From positions 2,108,001 to 2,172,000 of the forward strand of contig NZ_RKHG01000001.1 of the NCBI RefSeq assembly GCF_003752415.1: 64,000 nt of DNA. Reading direction: 5' to 3'. Both the position numbers and the translations under genes were made by a program. This DNA comes from Luteococcus japonicus. GTDB lineage: Bacteria > Actinomycetota > Actinomycetes > Propionibacteriales > Propionibacteriaceae. Positions 8,755-17,396 of the stretch are shown here, piece after piece (the first letter of the stretch is position 1; every line of letters starts with the position of its first letter). The notes beneath the pieces are model-generated. The model was not told the origin of the DNA. It saw only the letters and a program-made list of their open reading frames with translations, and made no database searches.

Positions 8755-9185
8755 GGAAGAGTGACCTCTTGGAGCACTCTGGCGCCAAGAAGATATGTCG
8801 ATATCTTGACCGAAGAGCGTCGTGTGGAATCTGTGAGCGCACACGTCGTCGTGGACTCGGGGACTCGGCGTGGGCTGAGGACCGAGCCCGCGAATCTCAT
8901 GGCCGCCCACGTCTGTCACGTCCGAGCAGCACCTTCCCGGGACATCGCTGATTGGCGCGGCGTCGGTCGAGTTCGTTCCAACGTTCCACCCCGCCGAGCC
9001 GGGCCTCGCGATCTCTCCGGCTTGGGAAGGAGTGCCCGTCAGGGAGCGGAATCGCGCCTGTCATTCCGTGGGCGGCAGACGCCATGGGCGGCGGATGGGT
9101 CGACCTGGCGCGGGGACCTCATCGCTCGGTCTGGTTCGAGGTACGGCTTGGGGGGCGGTGGGGCACAAAACAATTGAGCGCGTCG
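8755..9185. other. gene-free DNA before rsmG
   Basis: About 430 bp with no supported gene. It includes a small AT-rich inverted repeat, AAGATAT (8790-8796) and ATATCTT (8801-8807). Confidence 0.4.
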
Positions 9186-9201
9186 AGTTTCACGTGGAAC
9201 C
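9186..9201. promoter_or_regulatory. parS: parS-like site 2
   Basis: AGTTTCACGTGGAACC, with the TTTCACGTG core, lies 52 bp upstream of the rsmG start. Confidence 0.8.
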
Positions 9202-9253
9202 TGGGCGGCGTCTTGCCGTTAGGCTTGTGCCCTCTACATTCAAGGAGTCATTG

Positions 9254-9868
9254 GTGCAGCCCAGCGAGCAGGCCGAGGCGGTCTATGGAGACGCCTATCA
9301 AACCATTAATCGTTATGTCGATATTTTGGGGACGAAGGGCATCGAATGGGGACTGATGGGGCCCCGCGAGAAGGACCGGTTGTGGGATCGACACATCCTG
9401 AACAGCGCTGCCCTGGCGGACCTGATCCCCGTGGGAAGCACCGTGGTAGACGTCGGGTCGGGGTCGGGGCTGCCGGGAATCCCATTGGCGATTCTGAGGC
9501 CTGACCTTGAGATCACCCTATTGGAGCCACTCCTGCGCCGGTTCACGTTCCTGGGCGAAACCGTGGATGATCTTGGTCTCGCCAAGCGCGTCACCGTGCA
9601 GAGAGGTCGAGCCGAGGACTGTGACCAGGTCTTTGACGTCGTCACCTGCCGAGCCGTGGCGAATGTGAGCAAACTACTGGGGTGGTGCACCCCCCTCTTC
9701 TACCCGAATGGCAAGCTGGTCGCCCTCAAGGGCGAGTCTGTCGATCAAGAGATCATCGACGCATCCCGCCGTCTGGAGAAGAGTCGCATGGAGGCCGCCG
9801 TGCTCACTGTTCGCGCTCACCCGGAGGCGGAGGTCACCAAGGCGTTGGTCATCACGCCGGTGCGTTGA
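9254..9868 (+). CDS. rsmG: 16S rRNA (guanine-527-N7) methyltransferase RsmG
   Basis: A 204-residue SAM-dependent methyltransferase modifying G527 of 16S rRNA. The family N-terminus (INRYVDILGTKGIEWGL, then GPREKDRLWDRHILNS) is followed by the SAM-binding loop VVDVGSGSGLPGIPLA (about 75-90). GTG 9254 is taken as start because AAGGAG lies at 9242-9247; TTG 9251 is an alternative. A longer upstream frame has no homologous character. The order rsmG-parA-parB is standard, and parS sites flank the gene on both sides. Confidence 0.94.
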   Translation: MQPSEQAEAVYGDAYQTINRYVDILGTKGIEWGLMGPREKDRLWDRHILNSAALADLIPVGSTVVDVGSGSGLPGIPLAILRPDLEITLLEPLLRRFTFLGETVDDLGLAKRVTVQRGRAEDCDQVFDVVTCRAVANVSKLLGWCTPLFYPNGKLVALKGESVDQEIIDASRRLEKSRMEAAVLTVRAHPEAEVTKALVITPVR

Positions 9869-9884
9869 CGTTTCACGTGAAACG
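9869..9884. promoter_or_regulatory. parS: parS site 3, perfect palindrome
   Basis: CGTTTCACGTGAAACG differs from the consensus only at the outermost bases and begins at the base after the rsmG stop codon. Confidence 0.9.
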
Positions 9885-9985
9885 GCCAACTGTGACTCGA
9901 ACTGGAGCGCTGGAACGCCTTTCCTCGCGGTCTAGTAGACTTCGACAGGTAATGACGACGGGGAATGGCGTCGGGCTTTCGCGGG

Positions 9986-10906
9986 ATGTTTCACGTGGAA
10001 CGTCACGAGGTCACTCCCCCCTCTCGAAGGGTGATGCGAACGTTGAGTACCTCCCCCACGCAGCGCATCGCAGGTACACCGCGCATCATCCCGCGCGACG
10101 TCAAGCGTGACTTTCCCAAGCCAGCCTCGACGCGCGTCATGGTGGTCGTCAACCAGAAGGGCGGCGTGGGCAAGACCACGACAACTGTGAATCTTGCCGC
10201 ATCATTGGCCAATGGCGGCCTCAAGGTGCTCGTCCTCGATCTGGATCCGCAGGGGAATGCCTCAACGGCCCTTGGGATTGATCATGGCCCCGGCACTCCG
10301 GGTACTTATGAGGTTCTCCTGGATGGGGTGCCCCTCGTGGATGTAGTCGTCGACTCCCCTGAGGCTCCTGGACTGCAAGCAGTGCCCGCCACGGTTGATC
10401 TTGCTGGTGCCGAGCTTCAGCTGGTGCAGATGGTGGGGCGTGAGCAGCGGCTTGCCCGCGCCATTCGCGCCTACCTCAAGGATCACGACGTTGACTACAT
10501 CCTCTTTGACTGCCCCCCGTCGCTGGGGCTCCTGACGCTGAACGCCCTGGTGGCTGCCAGTGAGATCATCATTCCGATCCAGTGTGAGTACTACGCACTG
10601 GAAGGCGTCTCTCAGCTGATGAACACCATCCAGGTGGTCCAGCGAGAGCTGAATCCAGAACTTGATCTCTCCACGGTGCTGCTGACGATGTTCGATGCGC
10701 GCACCAAGCTGTCGGCCCAAGTGGCTCGTGAGGTGCGCCGACACTTTGCCGATCAGACCCTCGGCTCCCAGATCCCCCGCAGTGTCCGTATCGCCGAGGC
10801 TCCCAGCTACGGTCAGACCCTGCTCCAGTTCGATCCGAGCTCCGCCGGCGCCAAGGCCTATTGGCGCGCTGCGCAGGAGATCGCCAACCGTGGAAAGGCG
10901 CGCTGA
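9986..10906 (+). CDS. parA: chromosome-partitioning ATPase ParA
   Basis: A 306-residue Walker-type ATPase that moves ParB-parS complexes along the nucleoid. It has the deviant Walker A motif KGGVGKT (58-64) and the switch region DCPPSLGLLTLNAL. ATG 9986 is preferred although there is no strong ribosome site: parS site 4 encodes the MFHVER start, an arrangement common in actinobacterial parA. Other in-frame starts are ATG 9965 and ATG 10034. The stop overlaps the parB start (TGATG). Confidence 0.95.
   Translation: MFHVERHEVTPPSRRVMRTLSTSPTQRIAGTPRIIPRDVKRDFPKPASTRVMVVVNQKGGVGKTTTTVNLAASLANGGLKVLVLDLDPQGNASTALGIDHGPGTPGTYEVLLDGVPLVDVVVDSPEAPGLQAVPATVDLAGAELQLVQMVGREQRLARAIRAYLKDHDVDYILFDCPPSLGLLTLNALVAASEIIIPIQCEYYALEGVSQLMNTIQVVQRELNPELDLSTVLLTMFDARTKLSAQVAREVRRHFADQTLGSQIPRSVRIAEAPSYGQTLLQFDPSSAGAKAYWRAAQEIANRGKAR
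9987..10002. promoter_or_regulatory. parS: parS site 4, inside the parA start
   Basis: TGTTTCACGTGGAACG overlaps the first codons of parA by all but one base. ParB binding here could also repress parAB. Confidence 0.85.
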
Positions 10907-11832
10907 TGCCCGCGAAACACCAGTCCGGACTCGGCCGAGGCCTCGGAGAACTCTTCCAACGCACGGACGTCGACGAGAACCGTCCGGTCCCCGCCCTGGA
11001 AGTTGATCATGACAACGATCCCTCGGCTCCCCTCGAGGATGGCTCCTACTTCCAGCTGATCCCGGTCAGTGAGATTAGACCCAATCCGAAGCAGCCCCGC
11101 ACCGTCTTCGACGAGGATGCGCTCAACGAGCTCGTCGAGTCGATCAAGGAAGTGGGCGTCCTCCAGCCCATTGTGGTGCGCAAGGTCGACCAAGATCAGT
11201 ACGAGTTGATCATGGGTGAGCGTCGGTGGCGAGCCACGACCGCCGCGGGCCTGGAACGGGTCCCAGCCATCGTGCGTGGCACGGACGATGGCGACCTTCT
11301 GCGAGATGCCCTCCTGGAGAACTTGCACCGCGCCCAGCTGAACCCGTTGGAAGAGGCTGCCGCCTACCAGCAGATGCTCAGTGACTTCGGGTGTACCCAG
11401 GAGGAGCTGGCGACCAAGATCAAGAGATCCCGTCCTCAGATCTCCAACACGATCCGGCTGCTCAGGCTGCCGGCGCCGGTGCAGCGTCGCGTTGCGGCTG
11501 GCGTCCTGTCGGCTGGTCATGCCCGGGCACTGCTGATGGTTGAGGATCCTGTCGCCCAGGAGAAGCTCGCCCAGCGCATCGTCGCCGAGGGACTGTCCGT
11601 ACGGGCGGTGGAGGAGATCGTGGCGATGGGCGACGAGAGTACCACGCCGAGCCGCCGCACGCGGGCCCCCAAGCAACCCTCCCCCCGTGCCGTTGAGCTG
11701 TCGAACTCCTTGTCAGACCACTTTGACACCCGGGTGAAGGTGGACATCGGCCGCAAGCACGGCAAGATCACCATCGAGTTCGCGAGCGAGGATGACCTGG
11801 ACCGGATCCTCAACATCGTCAACGGTCAGTGA
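10906..11832 (+). CDS. parB: chromosome-partitioning protein ParB
   Basis: A 308-residue CTPase clamp that loads at parS. The N-terminus KHQSGLGRGLGELF is typical. The ParB/Srx domain contains NPKQPRTVFDED and GERRWRA (about 104-110), and the helix-turn-helix contains TQEELATKIKRSRPQISNTI. A short C-terminal dimerisation domain ends the protein. ATG 10906 overlaps the parA stop, so the pair is translationally coupled. Four parS-like sites lie within 3 kb upstream. Confidence 0.97.
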   Translation: MPAKHQSGLGRGLGELFQRTDVDENRPVPALEVDHDNDPSAPLEDGSYFQLIPVSEIRPNPKQPRTVFDEDALNELVESIKEVGVLQPIVVRKVDQDQYELIMGERRWRATTAAGLERVPAIVRGTDDGDLLRDALLENLHRAQLNPLEEAAAYQQMLSDFGCTQEELATKIKRSRPQISNTIRLLRLPAPVQRRVAAGVLSAGHARALLMVEDPVAQEKLAQRIVAEGLSVRAVEEIVAMGDESTTPSRRTRAPKQPSPRAVELSNSLSDHFDTRVKVDIGRKHGKITIEFASEDDLDRILNIVNGQ

Positions 11833-11860
11833 TGGGCCAGCGAGTAGCGAATAAATAGTT

Positions 11861-11894
11861 TTGGGACTTTGTCGATAATTCGACAAAGCCCCAA
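11861..11894. terminator. bidirectional terminator after parB
   Basis: TTGGGACTTTGTCG (11861-11874) and CGACAAAGCCCCAA (11881-11894) pair with one mismatch around a 6-nt loop, between convergent parB and the DUF3817 gene. Confidence 0.8.
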
Positions 11895-11907
11895 ATTGTT
11901 GTGTCAG

Positions 11908-12291
11908 TCAGTGCATCAGGTAGCGTTCCCATGCGGCAGCCTTGTCCAGCACGTCCTGGCGGGCCGAGTGCTCCGCGACGAATGAAAGGAAGGGCACGGT
12001 GCCGGCCAGGGCGATGAGCAGCAGCCGCTTCCAGGACCAGCGTGCCCGCCGCCCCAGGTCATAGGCGGTGATCAGCAGCCCCATGTACAGCCAGCCGTGC
12101 GGCACGCCCGTCCAGGTGACCACCGTGTCATTGTCACCCAGGTACTTCATGGGCATGCCGACACATACCAGCACCACCAGCAGTACACCGGTGGCATAGG
12201 CGAAGAAGCGGTAGCGCGTCAGGGCACCCCGAAGGCCGCGCAGGTCGTCCTCGGTCAGGTCTTCCAGGGAATCGTCGTAGATGTCGCTCAC
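11908..12291 (-). CDS. DUF3817 integral membrane protein
   Basis: A 127-residue membrane protein. After an acidic cytosolic start it has about three hydrophobic segments and the GMPMKY and WTGVPHGWLYMGL motifs of the DUF3817 (YdzA-like) family. Function in this family is not established. It is followed upstream by a SURF1-like gene in the same orientation; the 28-bp gap suggests co-transcription. Confidence 0.8.
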   Translation of the reverse strand: MSDIYDDSLEDLTEDDLRGLRGALTRYRFFAYATGVLLVVLVCVGMPMKYLGDNDTVVTWTGVPHGWLYMGLLITAYDLGRRARWSWKRLLLIALAGTVPFLSFVAEHSARQDVLDKAAAWERYLMH

Positions 12292-12319
12292 CCCGCCAGA
12301 CTACCCAGCCGTCGGCAGA

Positions 12320-13015
12320 CTACCCAGCGGTCGTGCTGCGGCCCACCGAACGAACGGCCACCGCCGTGGCCACGAAGCCGAAACCGGCGAAGGCCCACCA
12401 CTGCAGGGCGTAGCCGCGGTTGCGGGTCTTGCCGCCCCCGATGTCCGGGATCTCTGGACTCGTCGCGCCCAGGCTCTGGGCCGCACTCGCCTCGGCCGAC
12501 TGGGTGACGAATCCATCAATCATCGGGGCCGGCCAACTCTGGGCCAGCTGCTCCAGGCGGACCGAGCCGAGTGTGCCCTGCGGGGCGTCGGCGGGCAGCG
12601 GGACGGATTCCTTGGCCTGGGTGGGGAGGATGACTCCGGTGACGCTGGCCTTGCCCCGGGGGGGCTTCGGGATGGAGGCGCCCTTGGGGATGCTCCCCCG
12701 GACCACTGTCAGGGTTCGGCCCCCCTCCGTGCGCAGGGCACCGACCACCTGGAGGGGATATTCGGTGCCCACGAGGAACTGCGGCCCAGCCAACCAGGTG
12801 CCCTTGGCACTCACCTGACGGCCATAGAGGTCACCCACCTTGTCATTGACCAGATTCTCTTCAAGATCAACCGCGGGGCTGGACGCACGAGCGGCGGCAC
12901 TGTTGTCCGCCTGGGACTGGAAGACCTCCATCTGCCACAACCCCAGGAAGAGCATGAAGAAGGACAAGGCGCAGCCCAGCAGGCCGATGACCAGCTGTTT
13001 CACTCGTGTGTTCAT
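12320..13015 (-). CDS. SURF1 family protein
   Basis: A 231-residue membrane protein with one hydrophobic helix near the N-terminus (VIGLLGCALSFFMLFLGLWQ) and one near the C-terminus (WWAFAGFGFVATAVAV), enclosing an extracytoplasmic domain with the GTW and V-R-G motifs of SURF1. SURF1 proteins help assemble cytochrome c oxidase; the subfamily in actinobacteria is diverged. Co-directional with ddl upstream and DUF3817 downstream. Confidence 0.85.
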   Translation of the reverse strand: MNTRVKQLVIGLLGCALSFFMLFLGLWQMEVFQSQADNSAAARASSPAVDLEENLVNDKVGDLYGRQVSAKGTWLAGPQFLVGTEYPLQVVGALRTEGGRTLTVVRGSIPKGASIPKPPRGKASVTGVILPTQAKESVPLPADAPQGTLGSVRLEQLAQSWPAPMIDGFVTQSAEASAAQSLGATSPEIPDIGGGKTRNRGYALQWWAFAGFGFVATAVAVRSVGRSTTAG

Positions 13016-13023
13016 GTCCCGGG

Positions 13024-14031
13024 TCAGACCTTGGAGCGGGGGCCCTTGGCGGCGGCCTCCTGGACCAGCTTGCTGTAGAGCTGTCCAAGATCAAGATCTG
13101 CCGCCTGCATGGCCAGCGGTGCGAGTGAGGTCTCGGTCATGCCCGGAGCCACATTGGCCTCCAGGAACCAGGCCTTGCCCTCGTCGTCGATGATCATGTC
13201 CACGCGCAGCACTCCGTCGAGGTGCAGGGCCTGCACGACCCCGCGAGCAAGATCATCTGCATTGCGGGCAGCGGTCTCGTCGAGACCGGCGGGGACGATG
13301 AAGCGGGTGAAGCCGGCGGTGTAGCGGGCGGAGTAGTCGTAGATTCCGGACTCCGGGCGGATCTCGACGGCGGGGAGCACCTGGGTGCGCTCGTCGCCCA
13401 CCAGGATCGTGACGGCCACCTCGGTGCCGGAGATGAACTCCTCGACGATCGCGACCGGGCCATAGGCATAGGCAGCCACCAGGGCCTGTCGCAGCTCGTC
13501 CATGGCATTCACCTTGGTGGTCCCCAGGGCGGAACCACTACGCGCGGGCTTCACGATCAGCGGGAAGCCAAGACGCTCCCCCAGCGCGTCCACCAGTGCC
13601 GCGGCACCCAACTCACGGAAGATGTCGTGCGGCAGGGCCACCTGGTCCGGGACATTCCAGCCCGAGCGAGAGACCACGGCACCGGCGACGGACTTGTCGA
13701 AGGTGGTGCGGCAGGCGGCACCACTGCAGCCCACGAAAGGGACGCCCAGGAGCTCCAGCACCTCGCGCACGGCTCCGTCCTCGCCGATCCCGCCGTGCAG
13801 CTGGGGCACGACCACGACGCCTTCGATGCCCTTGACCACGCCGACGAAGTCCGAGCTGATGTCGGACTCGGTGACCTTGTGGCCGGCGCGACGCAAGGCT
13901 TCGGCCACCCGTCGCCCCGAACGCAGCGAGACATCGCGCTCGTGGGACAGGCCACCGGCCAGGACCACGACGGGAGCCTTGGCGTCCTGGGTGGCCGGGG
14001 GCTGGCCGCCGGGATTCTCTGCGGTGCTCAT
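13024..14031 (-). CDS. ddl: D-alanine--D-alanine ligase family protein
   Basis: A 335-residue ATP-grasp ligase joining two D-alanines for peptidoglycan precursors. Features are VLAGGLSHERDVSLRSG near the N-terminus, QLHGGIGEDGAVREVLELL (substrate region), the KPARSGSALGTTKV ATP-grasp loop, and LRVDMIIDDEGKAWFLEANV with the metal ligands. The motif set is diverged (LSHERDVS rather than SAEHEVS), so a Ddl paralogue acting on another D-amino acid is possible. Confidence 0.85.
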   Translation of the reverse strand: MSTAENPGGQPPATQDAKAPVVVLAGGLSHERDVSLRSGRRVAEALRRAGHKVTESDISSDFVGVVKGIEGVVVVPQLHGGIGEDGAVREVLELLGVPFVGCSGAACRTTFDKSVAGAVVSRSGWNVPDQVALPHDIFRELGAAALVDALGERLGFPLIVKPARSGSALGTTKVNAMDELRQALVAAYAYGPVAIVEEFISGTEVAVTILVGDERTQVLPAVEIRPESGIYDYSARYTAGFTRFIVPAGLDETAARNADDLARGVVQALHLDGVLRVDMIIDDEGKAWFLEANVAPGMTETSLAPLAMQAADLDLGQLYSKLVQEAAAKGPRSKV

Positions 14032-14074
14032 GGTTGACCTTCCGTACTTGCTCGGGGGTGAATCTGGTGCTGTG

Positions 14075-15385
14075 TCAGTTGATCTCGGGGCCGGGGCCCG
14101 AGATGCGACGGTGGACGGGCGACTGGTCCAGACCGAAGGTCTGGTGCAGCTCGAACTCGCGGTTGACCACGTCGGCGAGGCGTCGCACGCCCTCCCGGAT
14201 GCGGTCCGGCGGTGGGAAGCAGTAGCTCAGCCGCATGTTGCGGCTGCCCAGCCCGTCGGCGTAGAAGGCCGTACCCGGGGTGTAGGCGACGCGGGCCGTG
14301 ACCGCGCGGGGAAGCATCGCCTGCGTGTCCAGGCCCTCCGGCAGGGTGACCCACACGAAGAAGCCACCCTTGGGCTCGGTCCAGGTTGTGCCCTCGGGCA
14401 TGTACTCCGCAAGGGCCTCCATCATCGCGTCGCGACGGGCGCGGTACATGTCCTTGAAGGTGACGATCTGGGCCTTCCAGTCATGGTTGGCCAGGTACGA
14501 GCTGATGGCGTACTGGCTGAAGACCGGCGGGCACAGCGTGGCGGACTCCTGCGCCAGCACCAGCTTCTCGCGCACCGCATGGGGGGCCAGCACCCAACCG
14601 ACCCGGAAGCCGGGGGCGAAGGTCTTGGAGAAGGAACCCAGGTAGATGACCTGCTCCTCGTCCAGGGAACGGATCGCGGGGATGGGCTCGGCGTCCAGGG
14701 TGAGCAGCCCGTACGGGTTGTCCTCGACGACGAGGATGTCCAGCTCCCGACACACCTCGACGATGGCCTTGCGGCGTTCCAGGCTCTGCGTGACGCCCGA
14801 CGGGTTGTTGAAGTTGGGGATCGTGTACAGGAACTTGGCGCGCTTGCCGGCGGCGGCACAGGCCTGTGCCGCGGCACGCAGGGCCTCGGGCTGGAGCCCC
14901 TCGTCGTCCATGGCCACGTGCACGACCTCGCACTGGTAACTGCCGAAGGTGCCCAGGGCACCGACATAGCTGGGCGCCTCGGCCAGGACCACGTCGCCGG
15001 GATTGCAGAAGATGCGGGTAACCAGGTCGAGTCCCTGCTGGGAGCCGCAGGTGATGGTGATGTCGTCCGGGTGGGCCTCGATGCCCTCCAGGGCCATCAC
15101 TTCGCAGATCTGCTCACGGATCATCGGCTCGCCCTGGCCCGAGCCGTACTGCATGGCCTGCTGGCCCTTGGTCTTCACCAGGTCCGAGAGGGTGTTGGCG
15201 ACGACGTCCAGCGGAAGGTCAGCGATGTTGGGCATGCCACCCGCGAGCGAGACCACCTCCGGCCGGTTGGCCACGGCGAACAGTGCGCGCACGGCAGAGG
15301 CACGCATCCCGTGGGTTCGGTCCGAATAGCTGGAGTGGTAGCGGTCCAGCCGGGTGTCTTGGCGTTTGGGTTCTGGCAGGCTCAC
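14075..15385 (-). CDS. PLP-dependent aminotransferase, class I/II (MocR/2-aminoadipate type)
   Basis: A 436-residue fold-type I aminotransferase. It shows EVVSLAGGMPNIADLP and YGSGQGEPMIREQI at the N-terminal side, NFNNPSGVT and EDNPYGLL in the middle, and SFSKTFAPGFRVGW, whose lysine should bind PLP. This resembles LysN/2-aminoadipate and broad-specificity aromatic or branched-chain aminotransferases. GTG 15385 is chosen because the reading resembles family N-termini; its GGGAGG ribosome site is directly adjacent, so the start is uncertain. The substrate is not predictable. Confidence 0.85.
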   Translation of the reverse strand: MSLPEPKRQDTRLDRYHSSYSDRTHGMRASAVRALFAVANRPEVVSLAGGMPNIADLPLDVVANTLSDLVKTKGQQAMQYGSGQGEPMIREQICEVMALEGIEAHPDDITITCGSQQGLDLVTRIFCNPGDVVLAEAPSYVGALGTFGSYQCEVVHVAMDDEGLQPEALRAAAQACAAAGKRAKFLYTIPNFNNPSGVTQSLERRKAIVEVCRELDILVVEDNPYGLLTLDAEPIPAIRSLDEEQVIYLGSFSKTFAPGFRVGWVLAPHAVREKLVLAQESATLCPPVFSQYAISSYLANHDWKAQIVTFKDMYRARRDAMMEALAEYMPEGTTWTEPKGGFFVWVTLPEGLDTQAMLPRAVTARVAYTPGTAFYADGLGSRNMRLSYCFPPPDRIREGVRRLADVVNREFELHQTFGLDQSPVHRRISGPGPEIN

Positions 15386-15493
15386 CCTCCCTACTCTGCC
15401 ACGCCTGTGGCCTCGACGGTCCCAGTATCGCGGCCTGTCGGAGCCTCTTGACGGGCAAGTAGCATGGCGGTGGCCGCTGATTCGGGAGGCAAC

Positions 15494-16204
15494 ATGGGAC
15501 GCGGAATGCGTGCACGCGTGGTGGTTCCGGCGGACCTGCGCGGCCTGGACCAACTGTCCGGCTGCGCCGGTTCCCAAGCCTGGATGACGGACCCACAGGC
15601 GGCATGGGCCCGCGCGGCGATGACTTCGTGGGGGCTGTGCGGCGTGGTGCTGGCGGCCGACGGGCAGGAGCCACAGGCCGTGGCTCTGGTCTGCCCCGGC
15701 CTCAACATCCCCTCCGGACATCCGCTGGAGCAGTGGTCCAAGCTGCCGGATGCCGCCTACCTGCTGGCCGTCGGCGTCGGCACCGACGCGACGCCCGGGG
15801 ACGAGGCGGGCCGGCTGCGTCACCTGGTGCAGGGTCTGGCGCATCACCTGCAGGGTCAGGTGCAGACGCTCGAGGCAGTGGGGAGGACGGACCCGCAGCC
15901 ATGCGCGCCCGGCCGGCAGGCCCTGGAGGCTGCCGGCTTCGTCCCGGTGCAGGAATTCCGCGTCGGGGAGTGTCAGCGGATGCGGCTGGACCTGAGCACC
16001 ACGCTGCGCTGGCGCCGCCCGGAGCTCAACAGGGCCTGGGGTCTACTGGCCGGGCTGGTGCCACGGCCGGTCCCACCCGTCGAGCCGACAAGGGCGGGAC
16101 TCATCGTCCCGGTGAACGGCAAAGCCCCCGGTCACGAGGACCGGGGGCTTCGACGCTGGGGTGTGCGCGAGATCAGGCCACGCGGATCTTCTGGCCGACC
16201 TTGA
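15494..16204 (+). CDS. GNAT-like protein with a run-on C-terminus
   Basis: A 236-residue protein divergent from the aminotransferase gene. ATG 15494 follows GGGAGG (15484-15489). The body has acetyltransferase-like patterning (LLAVGVGTDATPGDEAGRLR, then QALEAAGFVPVQEFRVGECQ, like GNAT C-terminal motifs), but the acetyl-CoA loop is weak. The frame passes through a strong terminator hairpin at 16122-16150 and stops only at 16204, 32 bp inside the opposing rpf gene. The last roughly 20 residues are probably an artefact of a lost stop codon. Confidence 0.6.
   Translation: MGRGMRARVVVPADLRGLDQLSGCAGSQAWMTDPQAAWARAAMTSWGLCGVVLAADGQEPQAVALVCPGLNIPSGHPLEQWSKLPDAAYLLAVGVGTDATPGDEAGRLRHLVQGLAHHLQGQVQTLEAVGRTDPQPCAPGRQALEAAGFVPVQEFRVGECQRMRLDLSTTLRWRRPELNRAWGLLAGLVPRPVPPVEPTRAGLIVPVNGKAPGHEDRGLRRWGVREIRPRGSSGRP
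16122..16150. terminator. bidirectional terminator between the GNAT-like and rpf genes
   Basis: AAGCCCCCGGTC (16122-16133) pairs perfectly with GACCGGGGGCTT (16139-16150) around a 5-nt loop, 23 bp beyond the rpf stop and inside the 3' end of the GNAT-like frame. Confidence 0.8.
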
Positions 16205-16772
16205 TCATGTTCGGGTTCTTCACGGTGGACTTGTTGAGGGCCCAGACCGAGCGCCAGCCCTTGCCGCTGCGCTTGGCGATCTTGCCCAGGGTGTCGCCGC
16301 TCTTCACGGTGACGTACTTGGCACCCTTGACGGACTTCACCGGCGCGGCCTTGGTGGTGGCCGTCTTCTTGGTGGTGACCTTCACGGTCTTCACGCTGCT
16401 GGTGACACCGGTGGCCACGGCGAGGCCGTTGGCGTGGGTCAGGCCGGCGCGCTTGGAGCAGACGGGCCAGGCGCCGGGGCCCTGGGAGCGCAGGGTCTTC
16501 TTGGCGATCTCGATCTGCTGGGCCTTGGTGGCATTGTTGGCGGTCGAGGCGTGCTTGCCGCCGCCGTAGGCCAGCCAGGTGGAGCGGCTGAACTGCAGGC
16601 CGCCGTGGTAGCCGTTGCCGGTGTTGATGGACCAGTTGCCGCCAGACTCGCACTGGGCCACGCGGTCCCACACGGAGCCAGCGGCCTGCGCGGGAGCAGC
16701 GGCGCTGAGGCCGATGCCGGCGCTCATGGCGGTCGCGGCGACCAGGGAAACGATGGTGGAGGTCTTGTTCAT
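16173..16772 (-). CDS. resuscitation-promoting factor / transglycosylase with LysM domain
   Basis: A 199-residue secreted muralytic protein. A signal peptide covers about 1-31 (ends AAPAQAA). The Rpf catalytic domain follows with WDRVAQCESGGNWSIN, whose glutamate is the expected catalytic acid, then GYHGGLQFSRSTWLAYGG. A threonine/lysine linker leads to one C-terminal LysM (YVTVKSGDTLGKIAKR to IKVGQKIRVA). ATG 16772 is preferred to a start 18 bp upstream because it opens the signal peptide. No c-di-AMP riboswitch was recognised upstream. Confidence 0.92.
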   Translation of the reverse strand: MNKTSTIVSLVAATAMSAGIGLSAAAPAQAAGSVWDRVAQCESGGNWSINTGNGYHGGLQFSRSTWLAYGGGKHASTANNATKAQQIEIAKKTLRSQGPGAWPVCSKRAGLTHANGLAVATGVTSSVKTVKVTTKKTATTKAAPVKSVKGAKYVTVKSGDTLGKIAKRSGKGWRSVWALNKSTVKNPNMIKVGQKIRVA

Positions 16773-16954
16773 GGGCTCCACGCTAAGCAATCCTGAGTAA
16801 TTCTCAAAATCACTCTCAGCGAACGCGCCCCCTCCTGGCTTGTGGCCCGGCCGCCGGATGCGCTATTTGCTCTTGCCACACGGGATAATCTGGGCGGACG
16901 ACCAGTTTTCTGTGAATTCCGGCACTCTCAGGAACAGGTGGAGAGCTGTACTTC

Positions 16955-17395
16955 TCAGGAGCCCGCGACGGTCCTGCCCGCCACATCCATCCGCACCCGG
17001 GTGGGCAGCTCGACGGTGCGCGAGACGGTGCAGTCCTTGTCATGGGAGAGCCGGACCAGTCGCTCGACGAGACCCGCTGCCTCCCCTGCCTTCTCGTCAT
17101 CACCGAAGAGCGCCGTGAAGTCCACCACGATGTCCTGCATCCGGGCACCATCCGACTCGTCGGTGGTCTTGTCACCGCTCACCTCGACGCGGAAGTCCGT
17201 GGGCTCGGCACGGCGAGAGGTCACCACGTCCACGTCGATCGCGCTGCACGCCCCGATGGCCGCCAGCAGGAGCTCGACCGGTGAGAAGAGGTCCTCGGAG
17301 ATGCCCACCTCCACGGTGACGCCGGCCTGGTTGCGCGCCTGGTAGTTCCCAGTGCTGGTGCGGGTCAGCTCGACCCGTCGACGATCCTCGGCCAT
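16955..17395 (-). CDS. OsmC family peroxiredoxin-like protein
   Basis: A 146-residue OsmC/Ohr-type protein expected to reduce organic peroxides through two cysteines. Both are seen: IGACSAID in the central helix and KDCTVSRTV near the C-terminus. The stop-start gap of one base to the upstream anchored-protein gene indicates one transcript. Confidence 0.85.
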   Translation of the reverse strand: MAEDRRRVELTRTSTGNYQARNQAGVTVEVGISEDLFSPVELLLAAIGACSAIDVDVVTSRRAEPTDFRVEVSGDKTTDESDGARMQDIVVDFTALFGDDEKAGEAAGLVERLVRLSHDKDCTVSRTVELPTRVRMDVAGRTVAGS

Positions 17396-17396
17396 C

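Noticed and set aside
7300-9324. Three copies of TATGTCGATA (7300, 8794, 9315)
   Set aside because: One copy lies in conserved rsmG codons (RYVDIL) and the others have no shared flanks; chance or weak composition effect is more likely.
16773-16954. c-di-AMP riboswitch upstream of the rpf gene
   Set aside because: Such riboswitches often precede actinobacterial rpf genes, but the conserved elements were not found in this 180-bp leader.
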